Below the pieces are notes generated by a model. The model was not told the DNA's origin. It made no database searches and saw nothing but the letters and a program-made list of their open reading frames with translations. This document shows positions 1 to 14,264 of a stretch of DNA of 64,000 bases, piece after piece. The translations under genes and the position numbers were made by a program. Position 1 is the stretch's first letter, and every line of letters starts with the position of its first letter. Source of the DNA: Onchocerca volvulus (Eukaryota; Nematoda; Chromadorea; Rhabditida; Onchocercidae); assembly GCA_000499405.2 (NCBI GenBank), contig HG738138.1, forward strand, positions 19,507,753 to 19,571,752. Reading direction: 5' to 3'.

Positions 1-3000
1 CCATTGCTGACTTTTTTCATTGATTTTCCCATTCTTCCATTCATTTTTTGGAGTAAGCACGCCATCTTTATCGATTTGTTGTTAAAAGATTTGAATATTG
101 GTTCGTCAAAATAGGAATGTAGAAAAAACCTCTCCTTGATTTTAAAATAAATCAAAACTGAGATTAAACTCTAATCCAGATTAAGAAGAGCTGACTAATG
201 TTGATTTTTACTCTCCGTATTTCGTCTCTCCAGTATTTCCATCTATTATTTGCAATGTTTGCTTTAATTTTTTCCCTCAGTTATTTCTTGATTTTTTTTT
301 CCATCTTTGTAACATTGCCTCGTATTGAATGCCTTTAAATAATAAATATTAAAGTTTGACTCTTCTACCAATGCAAGAAAGTTGCATTTTTTATTTTCTT
401 TCATCCTTCATTTGTTAAGAGAAATTTAATTCGATGACATATTCCTTGTTAGTGAAAGGAATGGAATGTCTGTTGGAAAAAAGCAACAAAAATATATCAC
501 TTCCTACTTTCAAACAAATTTTTTAGATTATGCAAATTTGCTTTTCGAATCTATAAACTTTTTAAGAACAAAGGATAAATGTTCATTCTGATCGATAACT
601 TGTAACATTTTTCTGTTACTATAGATCAAATAGTGAATGTAATTTAACACTTTTTTTTTTTGTACTTCATCAAATTTCACTATGTCGTTTTCATCGGTTA
701 TAATCACCAGATTATAAACTGAATGATGTCAATGATGAATGGAAAATGTGACTGCTGATAGAGTAGGAAGTTTCCATTATTTATTGTTTCTTCAAAAATC
801 TATCACTTCTTATTTGCATTGCTTCAAAAAGATCCTAACAGAGTTGGATCTATTTTATAAAATTTAATTTAGCATTTAAGTTTGCAGCAGAAATATAGGA
901 TATGCCATCATAGAGAAAAAAAAAAAAAGGAATTAATCTTGCGATATTTTATAAAAGCTCTGCATTATTTCCCAGTTGTTCGATGCCTGTTTTGCATTCC
1001 TGCAAGTATTATTTCAAAATTGAATTGTCCATGAATAAGATGAATCGCAAATGCAATTGCTTCCGGCATTTAATGCTGACATTCAGTATTCAAGATCATT
1101 TAAAGAATTGGTCGGGTCAATTTTACTATGTTTTAACTTTCTAACATTATTCTTTTCATCTTTCTTGTATTGCCGAATGATTTGTTGATGAAAATTCCAT
1201 ATATTAATCTTAAAAACAGTAGCATCATCAAATTGAATTTCAAATTGGCATCTCATTCGAAGTTCGAATCTTCATCATTATATTTTTATATTTTGAAGAT
1301 TATGAGATGACTTTCTACGAATTGATAGTAAAAAGTGATAAGATTTGAAGATCGGTGGGGAAAAAAATTTTTTTTTCCATTAATTCCATCAGTTGATATG
1401 AGATTGGGTGCAGTCGATCATTCATTTTTAAAATTTTACGTCATTCCAACACTTTTTTTTGAATGACTTCTAAACTAGCTTGAGTCCATTTGTCATCTCA
1501 ACATTTCCTCCAATTTCTTTTCTCACCTGTCCAATCGTTCGTCCTCTTTTGAATCACAATTTGCTTTCCTCACTATTTCTTAATAGAAATAGCAGTAGTA
1601 GTAGTATTGAGTATACAGCCTTCCTTATCCAGCTTCTTCCCGAGAATTCCTGTTATGTTATACTGCGAATCAAATTCCTTACAAACTTTGGATTTTTCAG
1701 TTCCTGCTCTCTCTCTTTTCTTGTATACATATGTATATTATATGCAGATATCTCATCGATTTTATGTATATTTAATGATGATATGCTTTTGCCAACGACT
1801 CGATTGGGTTAAAATGAAGAATAGCTAACGTTCCGTCCGTCCTTTCAAGTGGATGGATGGCGTGGTTGCAGAATCTCCCACAACAGTGATGGATACATCA
1901 AGATGGGTATATTGGCGACTGGTAAGATTTTGGGTCGCTGATGAGAAAGTTCTACAGTGTCTCATTTTATTTCTCATTTAGTGGGTCATTTCATCGATCA
2001 TTCTGATATGTTAGCCATTTTTATTATTAAATTAGTTACAAATGAAATGTTATTTCAATAAAAATATAAGTAGTTTGATGTTCAGTACTTTCTGCTTAAT
2101 GAGAAGCTAGAATTCAGCGGGGCCTTGAAGCTTGCATGAGTTCGGTTATTCCTTAATCTTCAGTCTTGAATGTGCAATATTATCATATGATAAAAATAAA
2201 TTTGTTTTGTTGCATCAGCGCAGATAACTTTATCTCCTGAGCTGTCTATGCTAGCTACTCGTGCATCACATCCTTTGCATATTCTCTGTGCAATTTTCCT
2301 CAATGATTTATTAAATCGATATGATGCTGTGATGCATTTTTTTTTCATTGAAATTCGATTGTTTAACTCTAAGAACTGAAGAACTTCTGCAAAATTATTT
2401 CTATTGTTGGGTAAATATGGCAGTTGTAATGATTGCATTGTTTTTTGCATTCCGCATTCCTTTCTGTACCAGAGCCATAAGAAAAGAAAAAGCAAGCACA
2501 TTTGATGTGAGTCCAAGTCCTGATAATGAAGCCAATCTAAATTTTGATATAAAGTTAACGTTTCACATTGTAGAATAGCCACTCATTAGTATTTCACGTT
2601 GCATATTAATTTGACTATCATTTAAGATATGAATTTACATGGAATAATTATAACTTGCATTTTCAAAATCCTTTTATTTTTGGCCAATGAGATTGATACA
2701 AAACAAGAAATGCATGTGTGTTAGTTTATTTTTATGTAAGTTTCTAGTGTATAAATTCTTCGTTTCTATCAGTCTAAAATATTTTTTTGTGAAGAGGAAA
2801 GGAGAGAGAGGTTATTGTGGAACTGAACTGATAGATCAGCTTCCTCCTTATCATCTTTTTTTTTGATAGTCCATTTCAAGAGATTATTATACGGAGATAG
2901 AGTGTACTGCACCATAAGATGGATTTCTTTCTCTACTTTCACACTTTTCTAGCAAGAATGTCTTCCAGACGGATAACAGTATGTTTTGGAGGGCAAGTTG

Positions 3001-3171
3001 AAAATATTCGAAAAACTGCCGATCTTCTCCGAAAATTTTCATTTCACATGTTGTTGCATCGTTTGTCATGCATCACTTTTAAAATATCGACGTTGTGCGC
3101 TCACGTACTTTGCTAAATTATTCATTGGTGTAAAAATAATTGTGTGAAGTGCGAGAGATGAGTTACAGGCG
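1..3171. other. Upstream flank, no gene supported
   Basis: AT-rich DNA with short homopolymer runs. Reading frames near 1480-1828 (+) and 2160-2582 (-) are open, but they lack splice structure or recognisable motifs and overlap open frames on the other strand. The stretch most likely holds the promoter and any 5' untranslated exons of the beta-spectrin gene. I could not pick out a core promoter element with confidence. Confidence 0.5.
3161..3171 (+). promoter_or_regulatory. Splice acceptor just before the beta-spectrin start codon
   Basis: The bases GTTACAG end at 3168, only three bases before the ATG at 3172. A 3' splice site this close to the start codon in a nematode gene suggests either spliced-leader trans-splicing or the end of a 5'-UTR intron. 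The sequence cannot distinguish the two. Confidence 0.4.
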
Positions 3172-6100
3172 ATGACGACCGATATAGCCGTGCGAGGCCA
3201 CGATTATAATGGTCGGATCGAAGATTACGAGGAGTACGACGAGAATTCTTCTGCAAGACTCTTTGAACGTTCACGTATCAAAGCTCTCGCTGGTTTGTTC
3301 ATTTCATTATATTATCTTGTAGTCGAACAATTTAATGCTTTTATTCTCATCTCTAAATGCATAAGCAGTTGACAAGTATCTCTTTCAGATGAGCGTGAAA
3401 ATGTTCAGAAGAAAACTTTTACCAAATGGGTAAATTCACATCTTTTACCGATAAATTGCAAAATACACGATTTATACATGGATATGCGTGACGGTAAGAT
3501 GCTCATCAGACTTCTCGAAGTGCTTTCTGGCGAGCGATTGGTTAGCTTTCCTTTATTCATTGATAAAATGTATCATATTTCAAACAAGTTTTATTAATAA
3601 TTTACTCCTCAAAAATGCCATATACAAAAAATATCCAAAAATGGTATGCATGATTGCAGATTTTCGCTTCATTGTCTGTTGCTCGGCAGAATTGATTCTG
3701 TCAAAAAAGTTACTTCATATATTAAAATTTTTAATTTTTCTCCTTTTTAATCCAGTGGATAAACAAATTATCTAAGCACTGATGGTTTACTTGGTTACGT
3801 TTTCTGCTCCTTTTTTGCTATCTCAGAAATTTTGAGTAGAAAAGGGATGGATATTTATATATTCAATGTGTATAATTGAAAGATGTATTTATTTGCTTGG
3901 CTAAAAGAGTAAAATATACTTAAACACATCGTGCATATTATTAGGTTTTGTATGAAAGTAAAACATTGATGATGCTTTTGGTTACTAAGCAGTTGCTACC
4001 ACTATCGCAATGTATTATTTCTTTTCCGCTTTCCTTCTCGTTCTTCATCTCCTCTTCCCATCCACTTTTTAAGAACTAGAATGGTTCAATAGAAAGAGAT
4101 GAATCAATGCCAAAAAGAAAGGAAGAGGAATATTTGGTTTGCTGTTTACTCCATTCATAGGGAACCATGAAGAAAAAAAAAAAAGTCGTCGAAAAGCACG
4201 ATTAAAACTAAAAGAGAATTGTAATGTAGACTGCTGTAGGGATTGGCTATTCCAATCAGCAAGGTCTGAAAAGGAATTAAATAAAAAAGCGGAATCGAAA
4301 TTTGAAGTAGAAAGATTTCTGAAAGAAAAGTAGTTTTTAACCAACTCAAATTCTGAACATATTTTGAAGAAGAAAACTGGGGAAAAAAATGAATTGGAAA
4401 TCAAAATTGAAAAAATGAATTGAAAATCAAAATTAAAAATTATCATTCAAAAGTGATGGTTAACAAAAAGAAACATTCCATAACATTTCTTACTGCTTTC
4501 AGATTCAAGTAATATCTGTTTTGAACATAAATTAGCAAAATGACTTTTACATGAAAAATTGGTACGAAGTTAATTTTTAAGCAGTGGTATCATAAAGTAA
4601 GCTAATTGTGTTCATCCTGATTTCAGATGAGCCAGAATCTAAAAAGTACTCAGATTTGTTCAACCATATAAATAATCTTCTAACCTGGAAAAAATTAACT
4701 TCGTACTAATTTTTTTTGACATGATCGAAATACTGTGAAATTGAAACTAATAGGATACTTGAAAGCGATAGTAATCTTTCGAGTTAATGTCCTTAGTTAT
4801 AATTAGTTTTGAAATTATATAATATTCAGATTCATAATTGTCTGGTATGGATTAAGTGATATAGCATATTTGTCCATGTAAAAAATGCGAAGTTTTCCCT
4901 TTATAAATTTTCATTTATCTTCGTCATTCTCAGAATAATAAGAAAGCAGTTAAATTCAGCGTTTTTGTTGAGAATGGGATTAATTTCAACAGAAATATCA
5001 TACCGACAAAAATTATAGAAGTAGGTTACATTAGCAATTCTTGAAAAAAAGTAAATGAAATATTGATTCAAAGCCATGTGAACATGGCTTTTTATTATCT
5101 CATTTTTGAGGATATAAAAAGTTACTACTTTGGTATTCACTTCAAGATTATATCACAGTCATCAAAGGATAATGAAAGTCGTTATTTTGCATAAATCTTT
5201 TTAATCTTTGAAATTTTTTTTATTTGAATAAAGCAAGGTACATTTTTTGAAAAATCAATTTTAGCCGAAACCAACCCGTGGTAGAATGCGTATACATTGT
5301 CTCGAAAATGTAGACAAAGGGTTGCAATTTTTGCGCGACCAGCATGTTCATTTGGAAAATCTGGGGTCGCATGATGTCGTGGATGGCAACCCTCGACTAA
5401 CACTGGGCCTTATTTGGACGATTATATTACGATTTCAGGTTTAATTTTCTTTTGATTGTCGGGTATTGATAAGGAAAATATAGATCTTAATTATTTCAAA
5501 TTCAGGATTTTATAATCTTTGTAGAGAGAAGTTTTATCATATTTAAATTTGATAATTCTATACATTGCAGTTGCGGTGTATGCCAAAATCTCTAGTGTCT
5601 TTGCAAAAAAATTCTACAATATTCCGCATTAGTTTACCTGTATTATTGAGTAATAATTTGGTAGTTTCCTCAATGTTTTAATTGGCGGGTTCAAATAGTA
5701 AATTCATTTTTCCTCCATTGGTTTGTGAATTCTTTTTAAAGAAGTGAATAGAAGGAAATATTTGCAAAAAAGTAATCGTCATAAGATTTTTCTGTATTTT
5801 ATGCATCAGATCTTATTTGAATTAATCAGTACGTTATATTGAAATATTTTCTTCTTTAATTATATTATTTCTATTCCCCTCTCAACAGTTCAAATATTAA
5901 AATTTCCCTTTTCCAAGAAAAACAAATTTGAAAATCTTATTTGGCACTTGTGATTAAATTTATGAAATTATTGAGATGTCCGAAAAACTGAAGTTATTTA
6001 AGACCTTAATAATCTATCAAGAAGTAAAACTGATTAATTTAATAAGAAAAAGAATTTATATATTGAAATAATTATCGATTCTTTATTGTTATAGATTCAA

Positions 6101-6641
6101 GATATTACATTCGAAGATGCAGATAACCAAGAAACACGCAGTGCGAAGGAGGCTTTATTGCTGTGGTGTCAAATGAAGACAGCTGGTTATCCAAACGTAA
6201 ATGTGCGAAACTTCAGCACTTCATGGCGTGATGGCTTAGCATTCAACGCACTCATTCATAAGCATCGTCCCGATCTCATAGAATACGAAAAGTTGCAAAA
6301 ATCTAATGCACTTTACAACTTAAGTAACGCATTCGAGATAGCGGAACAACAACTTGGATTGATCAAATTCTTGGACCCTGAAGGTTTTCATTTTTGCTTT
6401 TCAAAATAAAAACTTTTGGATAGATCATTAGTGATTAAATCTTTGTTAGTGTTTTAACATTTATTTTTTTACTGTCTGCTGTTGTTGTCACTTTTTTTCT
6501 TTGGCATGTTTTAAAATGACCATTACAGACGTGAACATCGATGTTCCTGATGAGAAATCAATCATAACTTATGTAGTTACATACTATCATTATTTCAATA
6601 AAATGAAACAAGAAACTATCCAGGGAAAAAGAATTGGAAAG
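3172..6641 (+). other. Beta-spectrin actin-binding region: exons 1-5
   Basis: Exons 3172-3292, 3389-3540, 5265-5438, 6095-6383 and 6529-6641. CH1 contains FTKWVNSHL, the [17 protein letters not shown] helix and [13 protein letters not shown]2 contains [29 protein letters not shown] and [12 protein letters not shown]. These are the standard tandem CH signatures of the spectrin and alpha-actinin family. The second intron (3541-5264) is by far the longest in this part and carries an inverted-repeat element at 4554-4714. Confidence 0.93.
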
Positions 6642-9600
6642 GTGATTTTTAAGCTTGGTTCAGCAATTAATAATTTGTTTTACGAGAATTTTATCTTGAT
6701 TTTACTTTTTGTTGATTTCAAAGTTTATGTATTTTTTATCGAATTCATTCCTTGATATCAGGTTGTGAATGAGCTGATGGAAAATGAAAAATTGATAAAT
6801 AATTATGAACGTTTATCAAGTGACTTATTGGAGTGGATTCGACAGACCATTGAATTATTGAATGATCGTCATTTTGTCAATTCATTAAGCGGTGTGCAAA
6901 AACAGCTCGCTGAATTTAATAATTACCGCACGCAAGAGAAACCGCCCAAGTAAGAAGAGATTTATTGTTAAACTTCCTGCTGTTTAAATCATTAAATTCA
7001 CTTGGGACAATTACGTTATTTTTTTTTTTCAGATTTTCTATAACTCGAAAGATAGAATTGATTTTGTAATCATCCCTTTTTTAATCACTATATAAGTTTT
7101 AGAAAATTTTCTGGTCTTACAATCCATACTTTTCTTGCAGGTTCAATGAAAAAGGTGAATTAGAAGTACTTCTTTTCACTATTCGAAGTCGTATGCGTGC
7201 CAACAACCAGAGACCATATTTACCAAGGGATGGCAAATTAATCGCAGACATCAATCGAGCTTGGGAGAATTTGGAAAGAGCAGAACATGAAAGAGAGTTG
7301 GCATTGAAGGAAGAAATCATTAGGTAAGTTTTGGGATCATTAGCTAAATTTCATGTGCATAGATTAGAAAATTTTTTTGCATGCATAGCTGCTTGGAAAA
7401 GATTTTAGAAAATTTTTTTTACATGCATTTCAGCAGTTATGCATTAAAAAATTTTTTTTCAAGAAATTTTAACGTGTCGAAAGCAATACAGTTTAGTTGC
7501 GATTGCCAATTTTGAGGAGAATTTTTTAGACAAGAAAAACTTGAACAACTGGCAGCTCGATTTGATCGTAAAGCGAGTATGCGAGAAACCTGGCTTAGCG
7601 AAAATCAGCGACTCGTCAGTCAGGATAATTTCGGCACCGATTTAGCTAGTGTAGAGGTAAGCAGCTTCTGCTATTATATAAATGTATGAAAGAAAAGCTG
7701 TCAAGTTTGTTATTTAAATAAATTATGTTTGTGGTGTAAACTTTGTTAGAATGTTGGTAAACGGGAATTCTAATATGCAAACAGAAACACCTATTTTTTA
7801 GTTTTTTTCTGAATCTTTTTATATCTGTCTTAGTGAAAAAGTACACGGTTTTTGTGCCTTGATGCACGTTAAATAATCTAAAATAATAATTTTTTTTAAA
7901 TATAAAGACGATAAACGCAACACTTTTTTAGGCGGCTACAAAGAAACACGAAGCAATAGAGACAGACATTTACGCATATGAAGAACGCGTACAAGCGGTT
8001 GTTGCTGTTGCCGGTGAACTAGAAGCTGAAAATTATCATGATATTGACCGAATTAATGATAGGTAGTGTTCATTTCTAATACCAAGAAATTCTTAATTTG
8101 GGAAATCGCTTTGTTTCGCTTATATAATCTGATATTGGTGTATCACTGCATGTGATGCTCTGAAGCATTTCAATATTGCACATCACATTTTGGTAAACGT
8201 TGCTTATTTGTGCCCGAGCATCACCAACATATTAACTAGAATTCTGCAAGTTATTGCTTTATCTCTTTTAGTATTATGATTTTGCAGAAAAGAGAATGTG
8301 TTGCGATTGTGGAATTATCTTCTTGAATTATTGTTGGCACGCCGTGTTCGTTTAGAACTTTCCATGGCAGTTCAACGAATTTTCCATGAAATGGTCTATG
8401 TTCTGGATTGGTGTGATGAAATCAAGGTAGTTACTAATTCTAGTTTTGGAATACACTAGTAGAACAATATGTACTCTGTTAATAGCACTGAAAATCAAAG
8501 TAAATTTTTATAAGCATGGACGATGAGTAAAATGCTGTTTGTTGAAGGTAAAGTTGTCTATTTATAACCAATACTTCAGGTATGTTTAGTGGATGGCTGC
8601 ATTTATATTAGCAAAATTTTAGGCTCGTCTTTTATCCGAGGATCTTGGACAACATCTTATGGATGTTGAGGATTTACTGCAGAAGCATGCACTCTTGGAA
8701 TCAGATATTAATATTGTTGGCAATCGCGTTAAAAATGTGAATAGCCAAGCGGAAAAATTTGCATTACCAAACGGTCCGGATGGTAGTGGATACAAACCTG
8801 TGGAACCGTCATTAGTTGAAGAAAGAATGCAGATTTTATTGGATCGTTATACGGAGCTAAAAGAATTAGCAGTGGAACGCAAGCGTCGTTTGGAAGATAA
8901 TAAGCGTTTGTGCCAGTTCTGGTGGGATGTTGACGAACTGGAACATAACTTAAGAGATATGGAACAAGTACTCACTTCACCAGATACTGGACGTGATATG
9001 GTTTCCGTGTCATTACTGCTTGCTAAACATAAAAATGCTGAACAGTCACTTGATATGATTGGTAAACGATTGGATGATCTCGAAATGGAAGGTCAGCAAT
9101 TGCAAGAAGAGAGCATCCCAGGTTTGGTTTAATATCTTTTGATTTAGTAATTTATGGTAACCATATCTTAGTTTTCATTTTTATGTTCGATTTAGATAGA
9201 TTTCTGGAATTTTTTTGGCCCTTTTTTTTTTGAGATTGAGTTATAATTGAATAGTATCCTTGAAACTACATTCCATTTATAAATGTTATGTTCTGAAGTT
9301 TCATTTTCATAAGATATTTAATGAACACTTTCCTGAATTTTTTTTCATTCATATGTAGTTGTTTATCACAACAGATAAAAGATGCTTTTGCTCATCATAG
9401 TTGAACAAAATTCATCTTCGTTCAATAACATGAAAAGCTTAGATAAATTAACTTCGAAATTAATTTGATTGGAATAAAATAACACTCAATGTTTGAAACA
9501 TCATAAAAAAGAAGTATATAGGAAATTGATTTGTTTGTATAAAAGTAATATATATGCAAATGTTGAATTTACATTTAAATTAAAGACTTCTCATTTGTGA

Positions 9601-12600
9601 TTAGTCAAGTGAGGTGCACATGCTACTGCAAACCACCTTAACTAAAAAAGTCGCACTTATTAATAGTGCTTCATCTTTTTCGCCTTCCCAAAGAATGTCA
9701 CAATTCAATTTGCAGTATTTAAGTTCCTTTTTTTTTTTTTTGTTGCTACAACTGTATTTAAAAAAATAAAGTGCAGATTAGTGATGTTCTTATCTTCTTT
9801 GATTTTTTTTTTTTCAAATTTTCCATTTAATTTTCCTGTCATTTTCAGGTGCGGAAGTTATAAACAGTCGTTTGGCTACAATTCGTGATTATTTCAATAA
9901 ACTGAAAGAGTTGGCTGCAGAGCGTCATGTGCGACTTTCCGGAGGTGTCAATTACTATCAGTTCTTTAACGATGCTGATGACGTGGATGCATATCTTGTT
10001 GATACTCTTCGTTTGGTGGGTAGTGAAGATGTTGGGAAAGATGAAGGTACCGTGCAGTTACTTATTAAAAAGCACGATGATGTTAGTGATGATTTACTTA
10101 AATTCGAGGAGAATATCAAGCAGTTGCATATACAGGTATGTCGTAATTTTGAGTGGATTTTCTGTATTAATGATATTAAATTTGATATATTATCTTGATA
10201 AGTGTCAAGTTGCTCAAAAAAAAGTTCATTATATCTTCTACTTTTCATCCTTTTATAAACGCAGTTTTTACTATGAAGTGAATGTACTGTTATAACTTCA
10301 TGAAATTTCTCTATTATTTTAGGCAGAATCTTTACCTCCTGAAGCTCGTGAGCACCCAGATGTACGCAAGCGTCTTGACATGACTGAAAGACGTAAAACA
10401 GAACTGGAAGAACTTGCGCGGCTTAGAAAGCAGCGTTTGCTTGATGCATTATCTTTATATAAATTATTCAGTGATGCAGATATTATCGAAGCATGGATTG
10501 ACGAAAAAGTATGTTCTGAATCTAAAAGAAAATGGTTATCGTTTTTTATAGATATTTACTCTGCTTACATGGAGAGATATTGCATAAGTTATAAATGTTA
10601 TAGGGCAAACTATTAACGACACTGATACCAACTGATGATTTGGAAGAAGTTGAAATCATGAAACATCGTTTCGAAACTCTTGAAGCTGATATGAATAATC
10701 AGGCAGCTAAAGTTGCCACTGTGAACGAGCTCGCACGTCAACTGCTTCATGTTGATCATCCAAATTCAGATGAAATTTTGCAAAGACAGAATAAGCTTAA
10801 TGCGAGGTAAGCAAGTGCAGTTACCTGCAGTTCATTTCATTTTTAGATTTCTTGTTCCTATAGATTTTCGAGCTCCTGCTGTGGAGGATTTTATTTCGAA
10901 AAATTTCGAAAATCAAGTAGAGTTCAGATGGGCACAACTGCGCGATATGGTTGATCAGAAAAGATCTGAACTCGATCAAGCGCATCGTTTGGAAACATTC
11001 CGTATCGACTGCCAGGAAACAATTTCCTGGATTGAAGATAAAACGCGGGTACTTGAAGATGCTGACGAACTTACTAATGATCTCACCGGTGTTATGAAAC
11101 TTCAGCGTCGTTTATCTATGATGGAGCGAGATCTTGGTGCTATTCAGGTTTGTAATCAATTTCCTAATCAAAATATACTTAAAAATCCTTAAACATGTGA
11201 AATAGTATTGCAAATTTTATCACAAGACAGAAATTTCGAAAGCACTCTGCATTTTCTATGGAATTTTAATCAGCTTAATATTTCAGGCTAAACTTGATTC
11301 ATTGCAAAAAGAGGCATCCGAAATTGAAAAAGAGAAACCTGCAGATGCAGTACAGATACGAGAGGATATCAAGAGAATGCAATTAGCTTGGAATTTGCTC
11401 AATAGACGTGTACGTGAACATGAGGCGAAACTTGATGAAGCTGGTGATTTGCAACGATTTCTTCGTGATTTGGATCATTTTCAAGCTTGGTTAACTGCTA
11501 CGCAGAGACAAGTATATCTTAGTTCCATTAAATTTTAGAGAATAAACATCTCTTCAGTTTTATTTGTTCAAAGCAAAAGTTATGTAGGACTTCATGTGGG
11601 ATATCAAGTGAATTAGAGGAAAATATTCTCTCATTACAAAGTTTCATATTAGGGGTTTAAAGCATCTAAACTGTGCACAATTGATTCTACGGTAAACTTG
11701 CTGCTTATTTTTTAGGTTGCTTCAGAGGACGAACCACAGTCTCTGGCTGATGCTGAACAATTACTCAATCAACATGCAGCAATTCGGGAAGAAATTGATG
11801 GCTATGCGGAAGATTACGTTAAAGTGTGTTCGCAATGATATGACAATAAAAATTAAGCCAAAATCCAATTTTATTGTATTATGGATAGTGGGAAAATTCA
11901 ATTTAGGAGTATTCTCGCCATGCCATTTGTAATGATAATTTCATATTTATTTTGGCTATAGATGCGAGCGATGGGTGATCGAGTAACGCAGGATCAGACG
12001 GACCCACAGTATATGTTCTTACGTCAGCGCCTCGCTGGATTAGAAGAAGGCTGGGAAGAACTGCAAAGAATGTGGGATAATCGACAGCATCTCCTTAGCC
12101 AAGGACTCAATTTGCAGGTAAGTGTTCATTTCAATGGTGATTTTTTCATTCATTTCGATTAAATATTTCGTTTTTGCTACAAAATTCTTATTTAATCTCA
12201 TCTTAACTAGCATAAGTAATTTAAAATATTTTAGATGTTTCTTCGTGATGCAAAACAAGCTGAAGTTATGCTTTCACAACAAGAAAATTATTTATCGAAA
12301 GATGAAACACCGACCTCACTGGAGCAAGCCGAAAATATGCTGAAAAGGCATCAAGATTTCCTGACAACCATGGACGCCAACGATGAAAAAATTAAGGTGC
12401 TGTTTATAATTTAAATTTATTTTGCTTACATTTGGCTTTTTAATTCTACTTCAAAACTTTCAGATTACTTATCATATCAAAAATTTATTTCAGTGTAACT
12501 ATTCCAAAATTATTCAGGCAGTTGTATCTTTTGGCGACCAACTCTGTGGTGATGGCCATTATTCAGCTGATAAAATTCACAAAAAAGCTCGAAATATAGA

Positions 12601-13850
12601 AGAACGTCGCGAAGCAAATCGTGAAAAGGCTGGAAATTTGTTCAATAAGCTCAAAGATTCTCTTGCATTGCAGCAGTTCTTGTCAGATTGTGAAGAACTC
12701 CGAGAATGGATCGAAGAAAAGATGATCCGTGCCCAAGATGAAACTTACAGGTTAATAATATTAGTAATTCATGAAATTAGAAGTTCGGTTTCATCGGTTG
12801 TAAATGTAAAATTTCAGATTTTCTTAGTATTTTTCTTGTATTAATGATTTATATTACTGACCTTTTTTTTTTTTTTTTTTGGGCTTTCAGAGATGCTAAA
12901 ACAATTACATCGAAATTTATGCGCCATCAGGCATTCCAGTCGGAGTTACAGTCGAATCGTGAACGACTTGTGCAGCTTCGTCATGCAGCAGTTAGGCTGG
13001 CTGAAGAAAAGCCTGAGTTTCTGGGTACTATTGATCCACAGATTGCTGATTTGTCAGTGCAGTGGGAGCAGCTCGAGAAAACTACCGAAGAAAAGGGACA
13101 GAAGTTGTTCGATGCTAACCGACAACAGCTTTATGTGCAAAGTATTTCTGACATGAAGGTTACTTTTTTCCTTCATTTTTTCACCAGATGAATATGGATA
13201 AAAATCGATAATTATTAATCCTTACTCAGACCGTATAATTGTGCGAATTGTTTGAAATTTTCTGCATATTTTTACGTCTTTTTTTTTTCAGGATTGGGCT
13301 GAACAACTTCAACAACAGATGACAATCGAAGATACAGGGCAAGATTTGACAACAGTTAATGTTGCCATGCAGAAGCAACAGATGATTGAAAGTGAAATGG
13401 TGAAACGAGCTGCACAAATAGATTCACTGCAGGTTATTTGGGAAATTTTTTGGATTTTCCATAAATTTGTGGATTTTATAAGCATAATTCATCATTGAAA
13501 TTTCTAAGATAAAATTTCGAAAATCTGATTTTAATTTTAGAATTTCCTTTTGGGAGGAAAGGAAGAAGTAATACTATGTATATCTAAAAAATGGAAGGAT
13601 TTTGATCAATTTGTTAGTTTTAATTAACTATTTCATGTATCCTTTCAGCAAATGGAACCACAGCTTGAGGAAATGCACCCAGAAGAAGTCGAGGCAATTA
13701 AAGCACATCGATTGGCTGTGCAAGAACAACTGCAACGATTACAAGCACCGTTAGATGATCGACGTCGTCAGCTAGAACGCAAAAAGAGAGCCTATCAGTT
13801 CTTGCGTGATGTTGAAGATGAAAAATTGTGGTGTGCAGGTGAAAATTTTT

Positions 13851-13885
<35 letters not shown>

Positions 13886-14230
13886 TTTTTCTTAAAAGCT
13901 TTTAGAACTTAGTAAGAAGTATGGTTTACAAAACTGACTTTTTCATAGATTTGAAAGTTGTATCCTATTTCTCGAAATATAAGAAATGATTTGTAGAACG
14001 ATTACCGCTAACACAAACACAAGAGCTTGGTGAAAGTCTGTTCGACTGTAATCGTCTGCAAAAGAAAATGCAATCGCTGAAACATGAGATTGATAACCAT
14101 GAGCCGTGGATCGAAAAAATCTGCCAAAATGGTCGTGAAATGATTGATGAAGGCCATGAAAATAGTGCAGAATTTCAGCAAAAGATTGATGAACTGATGA
14201 AAATATGCCAGGTAACTAATTTTTCTTTTC

Positions 14231-14264
<34 letters not shown>

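Noticed and set aside
1255..1280. GTTCGAATC, resembling a tRNA T-arm
   Set aside because: No acceptor stem, D-arm or anticodon arm can be built around it.
1480..1828. Overlapping plus-strand open frames
   Set aside because: Serine-, leucine- and phenylalanine-rich translations of T-rich DNA with no splice structure or domain.
2160..2582. A 140-codon minus-strand open frame upstream of beta-spectrin
   Set aside because: It overlaps an open plus-strand frame (2348-2578), has no motif, no neighbouring exons and residue use typical of AT-rich spacer. A short lineage-specific gene cannot be excluded.
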